Source: Ornithobacterium rhinotracheale (lineage in GTDB: Bacteria; Bacteroidota; Bacteroidia; Flavobacteriales; Weeksellaceae). From it: 64,000 nucleotides of DNA. The stretch covers positions 2,307,501 to 2,371,500 of the forward strand of contig NZ_CP094846.1 in NCBI RefSeq assembly GCF_022832975.1. Direction: 5' to 3'. The notes under the pieces are model-generated. The model saw nothing but the letters and a program-made list of their open reading frames with translations, did no database searches and had not been told where the DNA came from. Shown here in pieces: positions 35,369-44,079 of this stretch (position 1 is the stretch's first letter; the number at the start of each line of letters is the position of its first letter). A program made the translations under genes and the position numbers.

Positions 35369-36136
35369 ATGAAAAAATTATTTTCCATCTTCAGTTTGCT
35401 AGCATTCTTGTTTGTTTTCGGACAAGAAACAACCGAAAATCTTGTAATACACTACCAATCAATTGTGAAGATAGACCTGCCCGCCATTTTAAAAAATGTG
35501 CCTGAACAATACCGCGCCCAAACCGAAGCCATGCTAAAAGCCGAAGCAGAAAAAGGCATTACAGTGGATTACACACTGAAAACCAACGGACAAAAATCGG
35601 TGTTTACCCTAGACGAGAAAATCGATAATTCGCAAACACAAGGTGGCATGATTGCCATGCAAATCAAAATGGCAGATAAGGAACCTTTTTTTAAAAATAT
35701 AAAAGAAAATTACTACAAAAAAGGGATTAATATTCCCAGCTTGCCCCAATATTTAATCAAAGATAGCCTAAACACGATTAAATGGGAGCTTTCACGCGAA
35801 AAAGCTCAGGTTTTGGGCTACGAAGTACGCAAGGCGGTTGGCGAAAAAGATGGACAAAAAATTACGGCTTGGTATGCGCCTAAATTAAACATCAAAGACG
35901 GACCAAACATTATTTCCGGCTTGCCTGGATTGGTGCTAAAAGCCGAAATATCTAATCCAAAACAAGGAGTAGATGTAACGATGACTGCCGTGAAAATCGA
36001 CATCAGCGAGACAACACTTAATATTGAAGAACCAAGCAAAGGCAAAGTGGTTACCGAAAAAGAATTTGAAACCGAAATGAAAGCCCTGCAAGAAAAAATG
36101 CAAAAAATGATGGGCGGCGGCGTAGATTCTGAATAA
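35369..36136 (+). CDS. GLPGLI family protein, copy 1
   Basis: A 255-residue exported protein with signal peptide MKKLFSIFSLLAFLFVFGQ. The family hallmark appears as ISGLPGLVLKAE near residue 180, after an AWYAPKLNIKDGP segment that matches the second copy. GLPGLI proteins are Bacteroidetes-specific, usually encoded next to TonB-linked or outer-membrane receptors, and their biochemical role is unknown. The paralog follows 45 bases downstream, then a large barrel gene, so all three form one unit. Confidence 0.88.
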   Translation: MKKLFSIFSLLAFLFVFGQETTENLVIHYQSIVKIDLPAILKNVPEQYRAQTEAMLKAEAEKGITVDYTLKTNGQKSVFTLDEKIDNSQTQGGMIAMQIKMADKEPFFKNIKENYYKKGINIPSLPQYLIKDSLNTIKWELSREKAQVLGYEVRKAVGEKDGQKITAWYAPKLNIKDGPNIISGLPGLVLKAEISNPKQGVDVTMTAVKIDISETTLNIEEPSKGKVVTEKEFETEMKALQEKMQKMMGGGVDSE

Positions 36137-36181
36137 ATGCAATTAAAAAAACAACACACTATTTACAATCACCAAAAAATC

Positions 36182-36949
36182 ATGAAAAAACTATTTTCAA
36201 TTTTTAGTTTATTCGGATTTCTTTTCGTTTTCGCGCAAGAATCAACCGAAAATCTTATTGTGCACTATCAATCTTTGGTAAAAATTGATTTGGATAAAGC
36301 CTTAAGCAAAATCCCACCACAAAAAAGAGCAGAAGTGGAAGCCATGCTCAGAGACGAATCCAAAAACGGAATCAGCATAGACTACACGCTGAAAACCAAT
36401 GGCAAACAATCCGTCTACCAAATCGTTGAAAAAATAGATAATTCACAGAGCGAAGGGGGACAAATCGCCAATATGATTAGACAAAACGATAGTTCGCCTT
36501 ATTACAAAAACATTGCAAAGGGCTACTATGTCGTACAATTTAATATTACTGGATTGCCTAATTATATTACCAAAGATTCTTTGGGAACATTCAACTGGAA
36601 AATCACCCGTGAAAAATCACAAATACTGGGATACGAAGTGCGCAAAGCAATTGGAGAAAAAGAAGGGCAGAAAATTATCGCTTGGTATGCTCCTAAATTA
36701 AACATTAAAGATGGACCTGCTCACATTTCAGGCTTACCCGGTTTAATCCTAAAAACAGAATCCGAGTTACCTAAAATGGGGGCTACTCTCACCATTACAG
36801 CTACAAAAATCAAAATTAGCACGACTAAAATTGAAATCAACGAGCCTACCAAAGGCATTTTTGTAACCGAAAAAGAGCTGAATGAAAAAATCAAGGCTCA
36901 CAAAGAAAAAGCTCGTGCAATAATGAGCAACGGTATTGACACAGACTAA
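36182..36949 (+). CDS. GLPGLI family protein, copy 2
   Basis: A paralog of the upstream gene (255 residues, signal peptide MKKLFSIFSLFGFLFVFA) with HISGLPGLILKTE as the signature and the same AWYAPKLNIKDGP segment. The start at 36182 is chosen over an in-frame ATG at 36137 because it gives a proper signal peptide. The two copies differ at many positions and look like an older tandem duplication. The next gene starts 19 bases after the stop. Confidence 0.88.
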   Translation: MKKLFSIFSLFGFLFVFAQESTENLIVHYQSLVKIDLDKALSKIPPQKRAEVEAMLRDESKNGISIDYTLKTNGKQSVYQIVEKIDNSQSEGGQIANMIRQNDSSPYYKNIAKGYYVVQFNITGLPNYITKDSLGTFNWKITREKSQILGYEVRKAIGEKEGQKIIAWYAPKLNIKDGPAHISGLPGLILKTESELPKMGATLTITATKIKISTTKIEINEPTKGIFVTEKELNEKIKAHKEKARAIMSNGIDTD

Positions 36950-36968
36950 AAAAACGACTTTTAATTCT

Positions 36969-39632
36969 ATGAAAAAAACATTTCTATTTTTTGTCCTATT
37001 AAGTGGATTTTGGGCGATGGCTCAAGCGCAAACTTGCACCTATCGTGGAATGTTGCTGGATTCGCTTAGTCTTCCTGTAATCGATGCTTCGATTTCTGCT
37101 TTTGACGCAAAAAATCAATCGGCGGGGTACACTTTCTCGGACAAAAATGGGGAGTTTAAATTAGATATGCCATGCGGCAAAAAATACGAACTCGAGATCG
37201 AGCACCTCAACTATAAATCCAAAATCGTGAAAGTTGATTTGCAAAAATCTATGAGAGAGAAAATTTCGCTCACCACAAGTAGCGTGGGGCTCAAAGAAAT
37301 CGTGGCGCAAGGCGTGCAGCCCATCACCATAAAGGGCGACACTATAGAATACGACGCAGCTTCTTTTAAATCCGGAACGGAAGAAAATTTAGAAGATATT
37401 ATCAAAAAATTGCCTGGGCTTTCGGTAGAAAACGGAAAGATTTACTATCAAGGCAAAGAGATGAAATCCATCAAGGTGGAAGGGCGAGAAATCTTTGGTG
37501 GAAATCAGAAATTGGTGACCAAAAATTTGCCATCGGACGCAGTGAGCAAAGTGCAATTGAACAAGAAATTTAAATCCAATCCTTTTGCCAATTCCGTTCA
37601 GGCTGATGAAGATTTTGAGTTAAATATCGTGCTCGAAGAAGATAAGAAAAATTTGGTTTTCGGGAATGCCACCATTGGAGGCGATGCGCACAAGCACACG
37701 GATTTGCAGGAAAAGCTTTTTTATTTTTCTAAAAAAACAGATGCCACGCTCATCAGCGACTACAATACTTATGGCAAAGAAGTTTTTACTTCGTCCGATT
37801 ATTTTCAGTTTTTGGGCGGAAACTCTGAGTTTAATTCCGAAGGTGGTACTTCCTCGCTGCGCAATGCAATGGGCAATGTTTCGTTCAACGCAGATGACAA
37901 TGCGAGCATTACTCGCAATTTTCTTTCGGCAGGAAACTTAGGCTATCAGCCCAACAAAAACCTGAATATTAGCGGTTTTGCCATGGGAACGCAAAATTCT
38001 GTGGAATACAATTCTACGAGCGAACGATTGTATCCGAATTTTGAGCAAAAAGATTTAAACCAAAATCATCAAAAAATCTTTGCTTTTATTTCAAGATTAA
38101 ATGTAGAATACACTTCGCCTAAAAGTCTTTTGGTTAAATACCGTGTGAATTTTAATCTACAAAATGCCGAGAACGATACGCGCACTTCATCATTCATCAA
38201 TCAAGAAGAGAATCCGAGCATTTTTAGAAACACCCAAAACAAACGCGACAACGCCGTGGTGAACCAAAAATTGAGTTTAATCAAAAAAATTAAACAAGAC
38301 GATAATCTTGGCTTTTACTTTTCGCACTTTTATCAAAAGGAAACGCCAACGATAGATTTGCTATCAAGTGCGGCGCCGTTTGGTTCTATTTTTAATTTAA
38401 TGCCACAAAATAAGGCGTATCAATTAAACCAAAATAAAAATTTTAAATCCAATACATTTCAGTTTTTAAGCATTTACAATCATTTGCTTACCAATAAGAG
38501 CAATTTGCGTTTAAAACTGGGCGCAAATTATACGCTACAAGATTTAAACAATCAGCTCAAGAGCTATGAACGAATTTTAAATAATGATAAAATTCTGGGC
38601 GATTCGGATTTTAATTTTCAAGAGTATTATGCCGATGCCTCGTACAAAAGAGTGTTTTTCAATCGCAAATTATCTTTCACAGCAGGGCTTACGCTTAATT
38701 ATTTTAACTCAGAGAATAAACCCAAAAACGCATCCAAAAATCAACTGTCTAAAACGAATGTTCTCCCGCATTTTGAGATTAAATACCAAATCAATAATTT
38801 CAACGATATAGGCGTGGAATACGACAACGACATCCAAGTACCGAGCATCAACGAATGGACGCCTGGCTATGCCATTCAAAATTATTTTAGCTTGTACGAA
38901 GGCAATCCATCGCTGGGCGTGGTAAAAAATCAAAAAATTAATTTTTGGTACAATTACTACAATGCTTTTAAATTTATGAATTTGCACATCGGTGGGGGCT
39001 ACAACCGTATCAAAGAAGGAATTAAAGTAAAAGGCGTGTTCGACGGGCAAAACCAAATTTCAACGGCTTTTAATGCCGATTTCCCCGACGAGATTTGGTC
39101 GGCAAGATTCTTTGGTTCTAAACGATTTTCAAAACTTTATTCATTAAAAATCAACGGAAACTACAGTCACAGCACTTACCAATCAGTGAGCAACAACATC
39201 AGCTACAAAGCCCAATCGCAAAACCACAGCTACCGAATAGACAACACCTTTAAATGGAACAAAAAATTGGAAATTTCGCTTGGGGCAGATGCAAGTTTTA
39301 GTCAATATAAATTATCAAACAGAGATAATAAATTTAGTAATCTTACACCTTTTGCCAAGGCGGCAGTTGCCATAAACGATAAGATTTTGCTCAAAACCGA
39401 ATATAGCTATTTTAAGCAATGGCAAGATGGCAAAAACATCAACGATTTTCAGGGATTGGACGCATCGTTACGCATAAAACCAGCGAAGAAAACCTACATC
39501 AATTTCATTGCTGGTAATTTGCTCAACGACAAAACTATCGTGAGCAGCGGGTTCAATGATTTTTATACCTATGTCTTTACCAAAGAAACTTTGGGACGAT
39601 ATTTCTTGGTGCAAGTGCGCTACAAATTCTAA
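36969..39632 (+). CDS. Outer-membrane beta-barrel protein with carboxypeptidase-like regulatory domain
   Basis: 887 residues from the ATG at 36969 (signal peptide FFVLLSGFWAMAQA). Residues about 20-100 form a carboxypeptidase-regulatory-like (Ig-type) domain, then a plug-like region (VAQGVQPITIKGDTIEYDAA) and a long C-terminal beta barrel ending VQVRYKF. The barrel belongs to the OMP_b-brl_3 type found in Bacteroidetes TonB-dependent-like receptors. No TonB box is obvious. As with other GLPGLI clusters, it probably forms an uptake or export system with the two GLPGLI proteins, substrate unknown. Confidence 0.88.
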   Translation: MKKTFLFFVLLSGFWAMAQAQTCTYRGMLLDSLSLPVIDASISAFDAKNQSAGYTFSDKNGEFKLDMPCGKKYELEIEHLNYKSKIVKVDLQKSMREKISLTTSSVGLKEIVAQGVQPITIKGDTIEYDAASFKSGTEENLEDIIKKLPGLSVENGKIYYQGKEMKSIKVEGREIFGGNQKLVTKNLPSDAVSKVQLNKKFKSNPFANSVQADEDFELNIVLEEDKKNLVFGNATIGGDAHKHTDLQEKLFYFSKKTDATLISDYNTYGKEVFTSSDYFQFLGGNSEFNSEGGTSSLRNAMGNVSFNADDNASITRNFLSAGNLGYQPNKNLNISGFAMGTQNSVEYNSTSERLYPNFEQKDLNQNHQKIFAFISRLNVEYTSPKSLLVKYRVNFNLQNAENDTRTSSFINQEENPSIFRNTQNKRDNAVVNQKLSLIKKIKQDDNLGFYFSHFYQKETPTIDLLSSAAPFGSIFNLMPQNKAYQLNQNKNFKSNTFQFLSIYNHLLTNKSNLRLKLGANYTLQDLNNQLKSYERILNNDKILGDSDFNFQEYYADASYKRVFFNRKLSFTAGLTLNYFNSENKPKNASKNQLSKTNVLPHFEIKYQINNFNDIGVEYDNDIQVPSINEWTPGYAIQNYFSLYEGNPSLGVVKNQKINFWYNYYNAFKFMNLHIGGGYNRIKEGIKVKGVFDGQNQISTAFNADFPDEIWSARFFGSKRFSKLYSLKINGNYSHSTYQSVSNNISYKAQSQNHSYRIDNTFKWNKKLEISLGADASFSQYKLSNRDNKFSNLTPFAKAAVAINDKILLKTEYSYFKQWQDGKNINDFQGLDASLRIKPAKKTYINFIAGNLLNDKTIVSSGFNDFYTYVFTKETLGRYFLVQVRYKF

Positions 39633-39638
39633 TTTAAG

Positions 39639-39845
39639 CTATTTTTTGAGCAAAAGTCTAAGGCTGCGAATGACGAAATAAATCAACACTACGACAAGCA
39701 GAAAGAAAGCTACGCCTTCAAAAGTTATCACTCCATCGGCGAGATTTTGTCTAAAAATGGGATAATAATCTATGATGTCCTTGGCATAATAAAGTGCCAG
39801 AACCAAAGTCATAATCTCGATAAAATCTCTGATTGATTTTTTCAT
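39639..39845 (-). CDS. Small membrane protein (68 residues)
   Basis: Two hydrophobic helices, about 10-22 and 43-60, flanked by basic ends (MKKSIRDF, RSLRLLLKK). The family is not recognised. It lies convergently 6 bases from the end of the barrel gene and shows a plausible start ATG at 39845. Confidence 0.5.
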   Translation of the reverse strand: MKKSIRDFIEIMTLVLALYYAKDIIDYYPIFRQNLADGVITFEGVAFFLLVVVLIYFVIRSLRLLLKK

Positions 39846-39862
39846 AACGGGGAGTAAAATTA

Positions 39863-39903
39863 AAAACGCCTAAATTGTTGGCTCAATTTAAGCGTTTTTT
39901 TTC
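39863..39903 (-). terminator. Terminator of the M20 peptidase gene
   Basis: AACGCCTAAATTG pairs with CAATTTAAGCGTT (one C-A mismatch), with an A-run and a T-run on the outer sides. Confidence 0.65.
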
Positions 39904-39930
39904 ATTTAGAATATAAATTCGGGAAAATTA

Positions 39931-41316
39931 TTATTTTTCTTCGGTATAGAATTTATAAAAATATGGAATCGTCTCGATGCCTTTGTAGAAATTAAACAGA
40001 CCATAATTTTCATTTGGTGAGTGAATTACATCTGAATTTAATCCAAAACCAAGTAAAACCGATTTGCTTTCGAGCTCTTTTTCAAAAAGGGCAACAATTG
40101 GGATACTTCCTCCGCTTCTGAACGGCACCGCCTCTTTGCCATAAGTTTCGGTGAAAGCTTTTTTGGCCGCTAAATAGCCTTTGTCGGTAATTGGCAAAAC
40201 ATACGCCAATCCACCATGGTGATAGGTACACTTCACACGCACAGAACTCGGTGCGATTTGTTCAAAATATTGTTTAAACAATTCTGCGATTTTCTCAGGA
40301 TTTTGGTCGGGCACCAAACGCATTGAAATTTTGGCAAAAGCCTTGGCAGGAATCACAGTTTTTGCCCCTTCGCCAATGTAGCCACCCCACATACCATTTA
40401 CATCCAAACTTGGGCGAATCGAAGTGCGCTCGTTGGTTGAGAAGCCATCTTCTCCCATAATGTCTTGAATATTGATTTGCTTTTTGTAATCCTCTAAATC
40501 AAACGGAATTTTCGCCATTTCGGCACGCTCTTCGGCATTGATTTCCTCCACCTCATCATAAAATCCTGGGATGGCAATTTTGCCGTTTTCGTCGTGCAAT
40601 TGCCCAATCATTTTAGACAAAACATTCAGCGGATTAGGCACAGCTCCACCATACACCCCAGAGTGCATATCTCGATTGGCACCTTCCACTTCTACTTCCA
40701 TGTAACAAAGTCCTCGTAGCCCGACACAAATCGACGGCACATCTTTGGCTACCATACTAGTATCCGAAATCAGGATAATATCGTTTTTAAGTCTTTCTTT
40801 TTCTACCTTAATGAATTTAGCCAAGCTACCAGAGCCCACCTCTTCCTCGCCTTCAATCATAAATTTGACATTACAAGGCAATTCATCGTTTTGAATCATG
40901 GCTTCTATCGCCTTAACATGCATAAAGAATTGTCCTTTATCATCGGCAGAGCCACGGGCAAAAATGGCACCTTCTGGGTGCACTTCGGTTTTCTTGATTA
41001 CAGGCTCAAACGGCTCAGACTCCCACAAATCTAGCGGATCTGGTGGCTGCACATCATAATGCCCGTACACCAAAACGGTAGGCAAATTAGGATCTACGAT
41101 TTTTTCGCCATACACGATAGGATTCCCCTCGGTAGGGCAAACTTCTACTTTATCTACGCCTGCATTGCGTAAAAAATCAGCGGTTTTTTCAGCCGTAGAC
41201 AAGATGTCTTTTTTATAAGCAGAATCGGCGCTGATAGACGGAATTCTAAGCAATTCAAAAAGCTCATCAAGAAAGCGTTCCTTGTTTGCCTGAATGTATT
41301 CTTGTGTTTTTTTCAT
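39931..41316 (-). CDS. M20 family dipeptidase
   Basis: A 461-residue zinc peptidase of the M20/M25/M40 family. The metal and catalytic motifs are GHYDVQPP, GRGSADDKGQ and EGEEEVGSGS (with the general-base Glu), and the lid domain lies at about 195-310. Long members with a DVQP motif hydrolyse dipeptides such as carnosine. No signal peptide, so cytosolic. It is a single gene with its own terminator, immediately preceding the tRNA-Arg gene that bounds the mobile element. Confidence 0.93.
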   Translation of the reverse strand: MKKTQEYIQANKERFLDELFELLRIPSISADSAYKKDILSTAEKTADFLRNAGVDKVEVCPTEGNPIVYGEKIVDPNLPTVLVYGHYDVQPPDPLDLWESEPFEPVIKKTEVHPEGAIFARGSADDKGQFFMHVKAIEAMIQNDELPCNVKFMIEGEEEVGSGSLAKFIKVEKERLKNDIILISDTSMVAKDVPSICVGLRGLCYMEVEVEGANRDMHSGVYGGAVPNPLNVLSKMIGQLHDENGKIAIPGFYDEVEEINAEERAEMAKIPFDLEDYKKQINIQDIMGEDGFSTNERTSIRPSLDVNGMWGGYIGEGAKTVIPAKAFAKISMRLVPDQNPEKIAELFKQYFEQIAPSSVRVKCTYHHGGLAYVLPITDKGYLAAKKAFTETYGKEAVPFRSGGSIPIVALFEKELESKSVLLGFGLNSDVIHSPNENYGLFNFYKGIETIPYFYKFYTEEK

Positions 41317-41432
41317 GATTTAAAAAATGATATTTTGGCTGTTTTTCAGCCTTAAAATTTACATTAAATGAGTGTATAAAGGTACGCATTTGGCTTGAAA
41401 AATAAAAATTTAGATTTTTTATGGCTAAATTC

Positions 41433-41462
41433 TTGCTGGGTTTCAAAAAATTTGTATATTTG
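41433..41462 (+). promoter_or_regulatory. Promoter of tRNA-Arg
   Basis: TTG at 41433-41435 and TATATTTG at 41455-41462 with 19 bases between. Confidence 0.75.
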
Positions 41463-41474
41463 CACACTCAAATC

Positions 41475-41548
41475 GGCCACGTAGCTCAATTGGATAGAGC
41501 GTCAGATTACGGCTCTGAAGGTTGAGGGTTCGACTCCTTCCGTGGTCA
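41475..41548 (+). tRNA. tRNA-Arg (anticodon ACG)
   Basis: Acceptor GGCCACG/CGTGGTC, anticodon stem TCAGA/TCTGA with loop TTACGGC (anticodon ACG, read as ICG), T arm GGTTCGACTCC. CCA is not encoded. It marks the boundary between chromosomal genes and the conjugative element and is the probable integration site. Confidence 0.96.
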
Positions 41549-41583
41549 CATTCAAGTCTATAAATCAAAGACTTGCGAAAATT

Positions 41584-41626
41584 AGGGACTAAAATAGGGA
41601 CTACTCCTATTATTAGTCCCTTTTTT
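41584..41626 (+). terminator. Terminator/repeat after tRNA-Arg
   Basis: GGGACTAAAATAGG pairs with CCTATTATTAGTCCC (one bulged base), followed by T6. The motif AGGGACTA occurs twice directly (41584 and 41597) and once inverted. It may also be arm-site or attachment sequence of an integrase; that is inferred. Confidence 0.6.
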
Positions 41627-41715
41627 CATGTTACAGATATGAGGCTTTCTCAGAATGGATTTGTACTAATTAATACTTCACCCTGATAACAATAATTTTC
41701 ACTCTTAAGGCTCCC

Positions 41716-42074
41716 CTTAGGGTGGTTAAAAACTTTCCACCCCTACCCCTTAGGGTGGTTAAAAACTTTCCACCCCTACCCCTTAGGGTGGTTAAAAACT
41801 TTCCACCCTCTACCCTTAGGGTGGTTAAAAACTTTCCACCCTCTACCCTTAGGGTGGTTAAAAACTTTCCACCCTCTACCCTTAGGGTGGTTAAAAACTT
41901 TCCACCCCTACCCCTTAGGGTGGTTAAAAACTTTCCACCCCTACCCCTTAGGGTGGTTAAAAACTTTCCACCCTCTACCCTTAGGGTGGTTAAAAACTTT
42001 CCATCCTCTACCCTTAGGGTGGTTAAAAACTTTCCATCCTCTACCCTTAGGGTGGTTAAAAACTTTCCATCCTC
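41716..42074. repeat. Eleven tandem copies of a 33-bp repeat
   Basis: A perfectly periodic array of 33-base units, each reading CTTAGGGTGGTTAAAAACTT then TCCA and a C/T-rich tail. Copies differ only in the CCCCTACCC versus CCCTCTACC tail and, in the last three, CCATCC. In most units GGGTGG pairs with CCACCC across an 11-base loop. There are no spacers, so it is not a CRISPR array. The 143-codon frame across it is a by-product of the 33-base (11-codon) period. Confidence 0.95.
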
Positions 42075-42474
42075 AGAAATTCAAATATCTGATATTCAGG
42101 GTTTTATTTTGTTCAATATATTATTATTTATATATATATATATATATTATTAATATACATAACATATACAGGCATCAATCGAATCATTTTTTTATTTCTG
42201 CAATATGTTTTTATTTTTATTGATATTCAACGAGTTGAGAGCTCTGGTTCTAATGCGTAATTTTAGTTGCAAGATGTGTCTTTGTACCCACAACTTTTGG
42301 CAAAGTCTCGGATACTAAAGACCATCTTGCCTTTTTAAAATTCTATTTTTTTACTTCTATTTCATCTTCGTAAAAAAAAGAATTTTTGAAAAAGGAGAAA
42401 AAACTTCGGAACTCGTTTTTTTTATGAGAAGATATATTTCAAAATTTAGTATTTTTGTAGCATAAAGAAATTCC
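42075..42474. other. 400-base non-coding stretch before the Rpn gene
   Basis: Holds a (TA)9 microsatellite at 42129-42147, a hairpin with imperfect arms GCAAGATG...GTCTTT (42269-42286) and AAAGACCATCTTGC (42317-42330) followed by CTTTTT (42331-42336), and the Rpn promoter at 42450-42457. No ORF is credible. The hairpin could be a terminator or part of a small RNA. Confidence 0.5.
42450..42457 (+). promoter_or_regulatory. -7 box of the Rpn-family nuclease gene
   Basis: TATTTTTG, 18 bases before the ATG at 42475. Confidence 0.55.
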
Positions 42475-43350
42475 ATGAAACACTTTATAGAAAAATATAT
42501 CAATCCATTTACCGATTACGGCTTTAAAAAAATCTTTGGTGAAGAGCCAAATAAGGACTTGCTATTAGATTTTTTGAACGAGTTGCTCTACGAGGAGCAA
42601 GGCAGAATTGTGAGTTTGACTTATCTGAAAAACGAACATTTGAGTTCAAGTGAACTCGATCGCAAAGCGATATTTGATTTGTATTGCGAAAACGAAAAAG
42701 GCGAAAAATTTATTGTAGAACTTCAAAAAGCCAAACAAAATTTTTTTAAAGACAGAGCCTTATATTATTCCACATTTCCCATTAGAGAGCAAGCTCAAAA
42801 AGCAGATTGGAACTATGAGTTGAAAGCTGTGTACACAATTGCTATTTTGGATTTTGTTTTTGATGAGGATAAAGAAAATGCTGAAAAATTCCGCTATGAT
42901 ATAAAATTATCGGACATTGAAACTAACAAAGTTTTCTATGATAAATTGACATTTATTTATCTGGAAATGCCCAAATTCAATAAATCGGTAGAGGGACTAG
43001 AAACAAGGTTCGATAAGTGGCTTTATGTGCTTAGGAATTTAAATCGTTTAGACAGGGTTCCAGAAAAGCTCAAGGAACGCATCTTTGAAAAATTATTTGA
43101 AGTGGCAGAAATCGCGAAGTTTACGCCTAGCCAAGTGTACTCTTATGAGGATAGTTTAAAATATTACAGAGACTTAAAAAACTCATTAGATACCGCCAAA
43201 GAAGAAGGCTTTGAAGAGGGAAAAGAACAAGGAAGAGAAGAAGAGAAATTAAAAATAGCGAAAAACCTTTTAGAAAACAATGTTTCAAAGGAGGTTGTAA
43301 TGAAGACAACAGGTCTAACCCAAGAGCAAATAGAGCATTTAGAATTTTAA
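42475..43350 (+). CDS. Rpn family PD-(D/E)XK nuclease (putative transposase-like protein)
   Basis: A 291-residue protein of the PDDEXK_2 group: FTDYGFKKIFGEEPNKDLLLDFLNELL, then the nuclease core with KAIFDLYC and the ELQKA motif (D-x...E-x-Q-x). RpnA-like proteins cut DNA and can promote recombination, and these genes multiply in many genomes. The C-terminus is a charged coiled coil (EEGFEEGKEQGREEEKLKIAK) typical of the family. It has its own promoter and terminator and sits just inside the element's left end, so it may be an independent passenger. Confidence 0.88.
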   Translation: MKHFIEKYINPFTDYGFKKIFGEEPNKDLLLDFLNELLYEEQGRIVSLTYLKNEHLSSSELDRKAIFDLYCENEKGEKFIVELQKAKQNFFKDRALYYSTFPIREQAQKADWNYELKAVYTIAILDFVFDEDKENAEKFRYDIKLSDIETNKVFYDKLTFIYLEMPKFNKSVEGLETRFDKWLYVLRNLNRLDRVPEKLKERIFEKLFEVAEIAKFTPSQVYSYEDSLKYYRDLKNSLDTAKEEGFEEGKEQGREEEKLKIAKNLLENNVSKEVVMKTTGLTQEQIEHLEF

Positions 43351-43381
43351 ATATTTATGGGGGGATATAGCTAAAAAAGAT

Positions 43382-43460
43382 ATGTGAAGAAAAACGAGAT
43401 TTTTTTACATATCATATTTCACATGTAAAGAAAAATGGATTTTTTTTACATTTTGATTAC
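43382..43460. repeat. Two tandem copies of an ATGTAAAG...TTTACAT unit
   Basis: An imperfect 30-base unit (ATGTGAAGAAAAACGAGATT plus a T-run and ACAT) occurs near 43382 and again, with few changes, near 43430. Each copy is bounded by ATGT and ACAT. Function is not known. Confidence 0.45.
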
Positions 43461-43497
43461 AAAAGAACCACTAACGAATCGTTAGTGGTTCTTTTTT
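43461..43497 (+). terminator. Terminator after the Rpn gene
   Basis: A perfect 16-bp stem (AAAAGAACCACTAACG and complement) with an AAT loop and T6. Confidence 0.85.
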
Positions 43498-43559
43498 GTT
43501 TTATAAAATTAAATTTAGCAAGTATAACTGTATATCAATAAGGTTTAATACATATAAAT

Positions 43560-43660
43560 ATAGCCCATTATAGACCTATATAGTCTAATACAGACTAGAA
43601 AAAAACTTTAACACACCAGTGTAGCCCTATATAGTCCAGTATAAACCAGAGAACTTTTTA
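43560..43660. other. Candidate origin of transfer (oriT) region
   Basis: Two near-identical 21-base direct repeats beginning CCTATATAGTC (43575-43595 and 43626-43646) lie immediately upstream of the relaxosome accessory gene and relaxase, where oriT would be expected. No other gene occupies 43498-43719. This is inference from position; a nick site cannot be identified by eye. Confidence 0.35.
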
Positions 43661-43719
43661 GCTATTGTTTTTTAGTAGATTAAGCATAAACTTTGCCCTA
43701 ATAAAACAATAAAAACACA

Positions 43720-44079
43720 TTGAAAAATGATAAAACATTTATCAAATTTAGAATAGCCAAAAACCAAAAAAAGGAATGGCAAAAACGCTGTTCTAAAAAA
43801 GGCGATACGCTTACCGATTTCATTATTCAGTCTGTAGAAAATCGGATGCTGAATAGTGAGAGAAGAGAAATTTTAAAGTTCATTGAAAAACAGGATAACA
43901 TATTTGCTAAAATTGAAAACAACATTAATCAGTTTGCTAAAATTGCAAATGGGCAAAAGTTTATTACACCATTGGAGATGAAAAGCTTTACCCAGAAATT
44001 AGCACAAGTGGCAGAATTAAAAAAGGAACAGAATAAAATGTTTGAGAGGATTTATAAACTGTTATCTCATGATAGTTAA
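43720..44079 (+). CDS. Relaxosome accessory protein (MobC/ribbon-helix-helix type)
   Basis: A 119-residue basic protein that starts with a RHH-like segment FIKFRIAKNQKKEWQKRCSKKGDTLTDFIIQSVENRM, followed by a coiled coil. Such proteins bind near oriT and help the relaxase nick DNA, as MobC/MbeC do. The start is a TTG, inferred from the alignment of the domain; no ATG lies nearby. The relaxase ATG overlaps its end (44069 against 44079), a common arrangement for translational coupling. The precise family is not certain. Confidence 0.7.
   Translation: MKNDKTFIKFRIAKNQKKEWQKRCSKKGDTLTDFIIQSVENRMLNSERREILKFIEKQDNIFAKIENNINQFAKIANGQKFITPLEMKSFTQKLAQVAELKKEQNKMFERIYKLLSHDS

Noticed and set aside
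41716-42074. CRISPR array
   Set aside because: The repeat units are contiguous with no spacers and the variation is in one fixed position, so it is a tandem repeat; no cas gene is in the window.
41722-42153. 143-codon ORF made of an 11-residue repeat (VVKNFPP...LR)
   Set aside because: The frame exists only because the 33-bp repeat is a multiple of three; no start site, no homologue-like composition, and its end runs into A/T-rich non-coding DNA.
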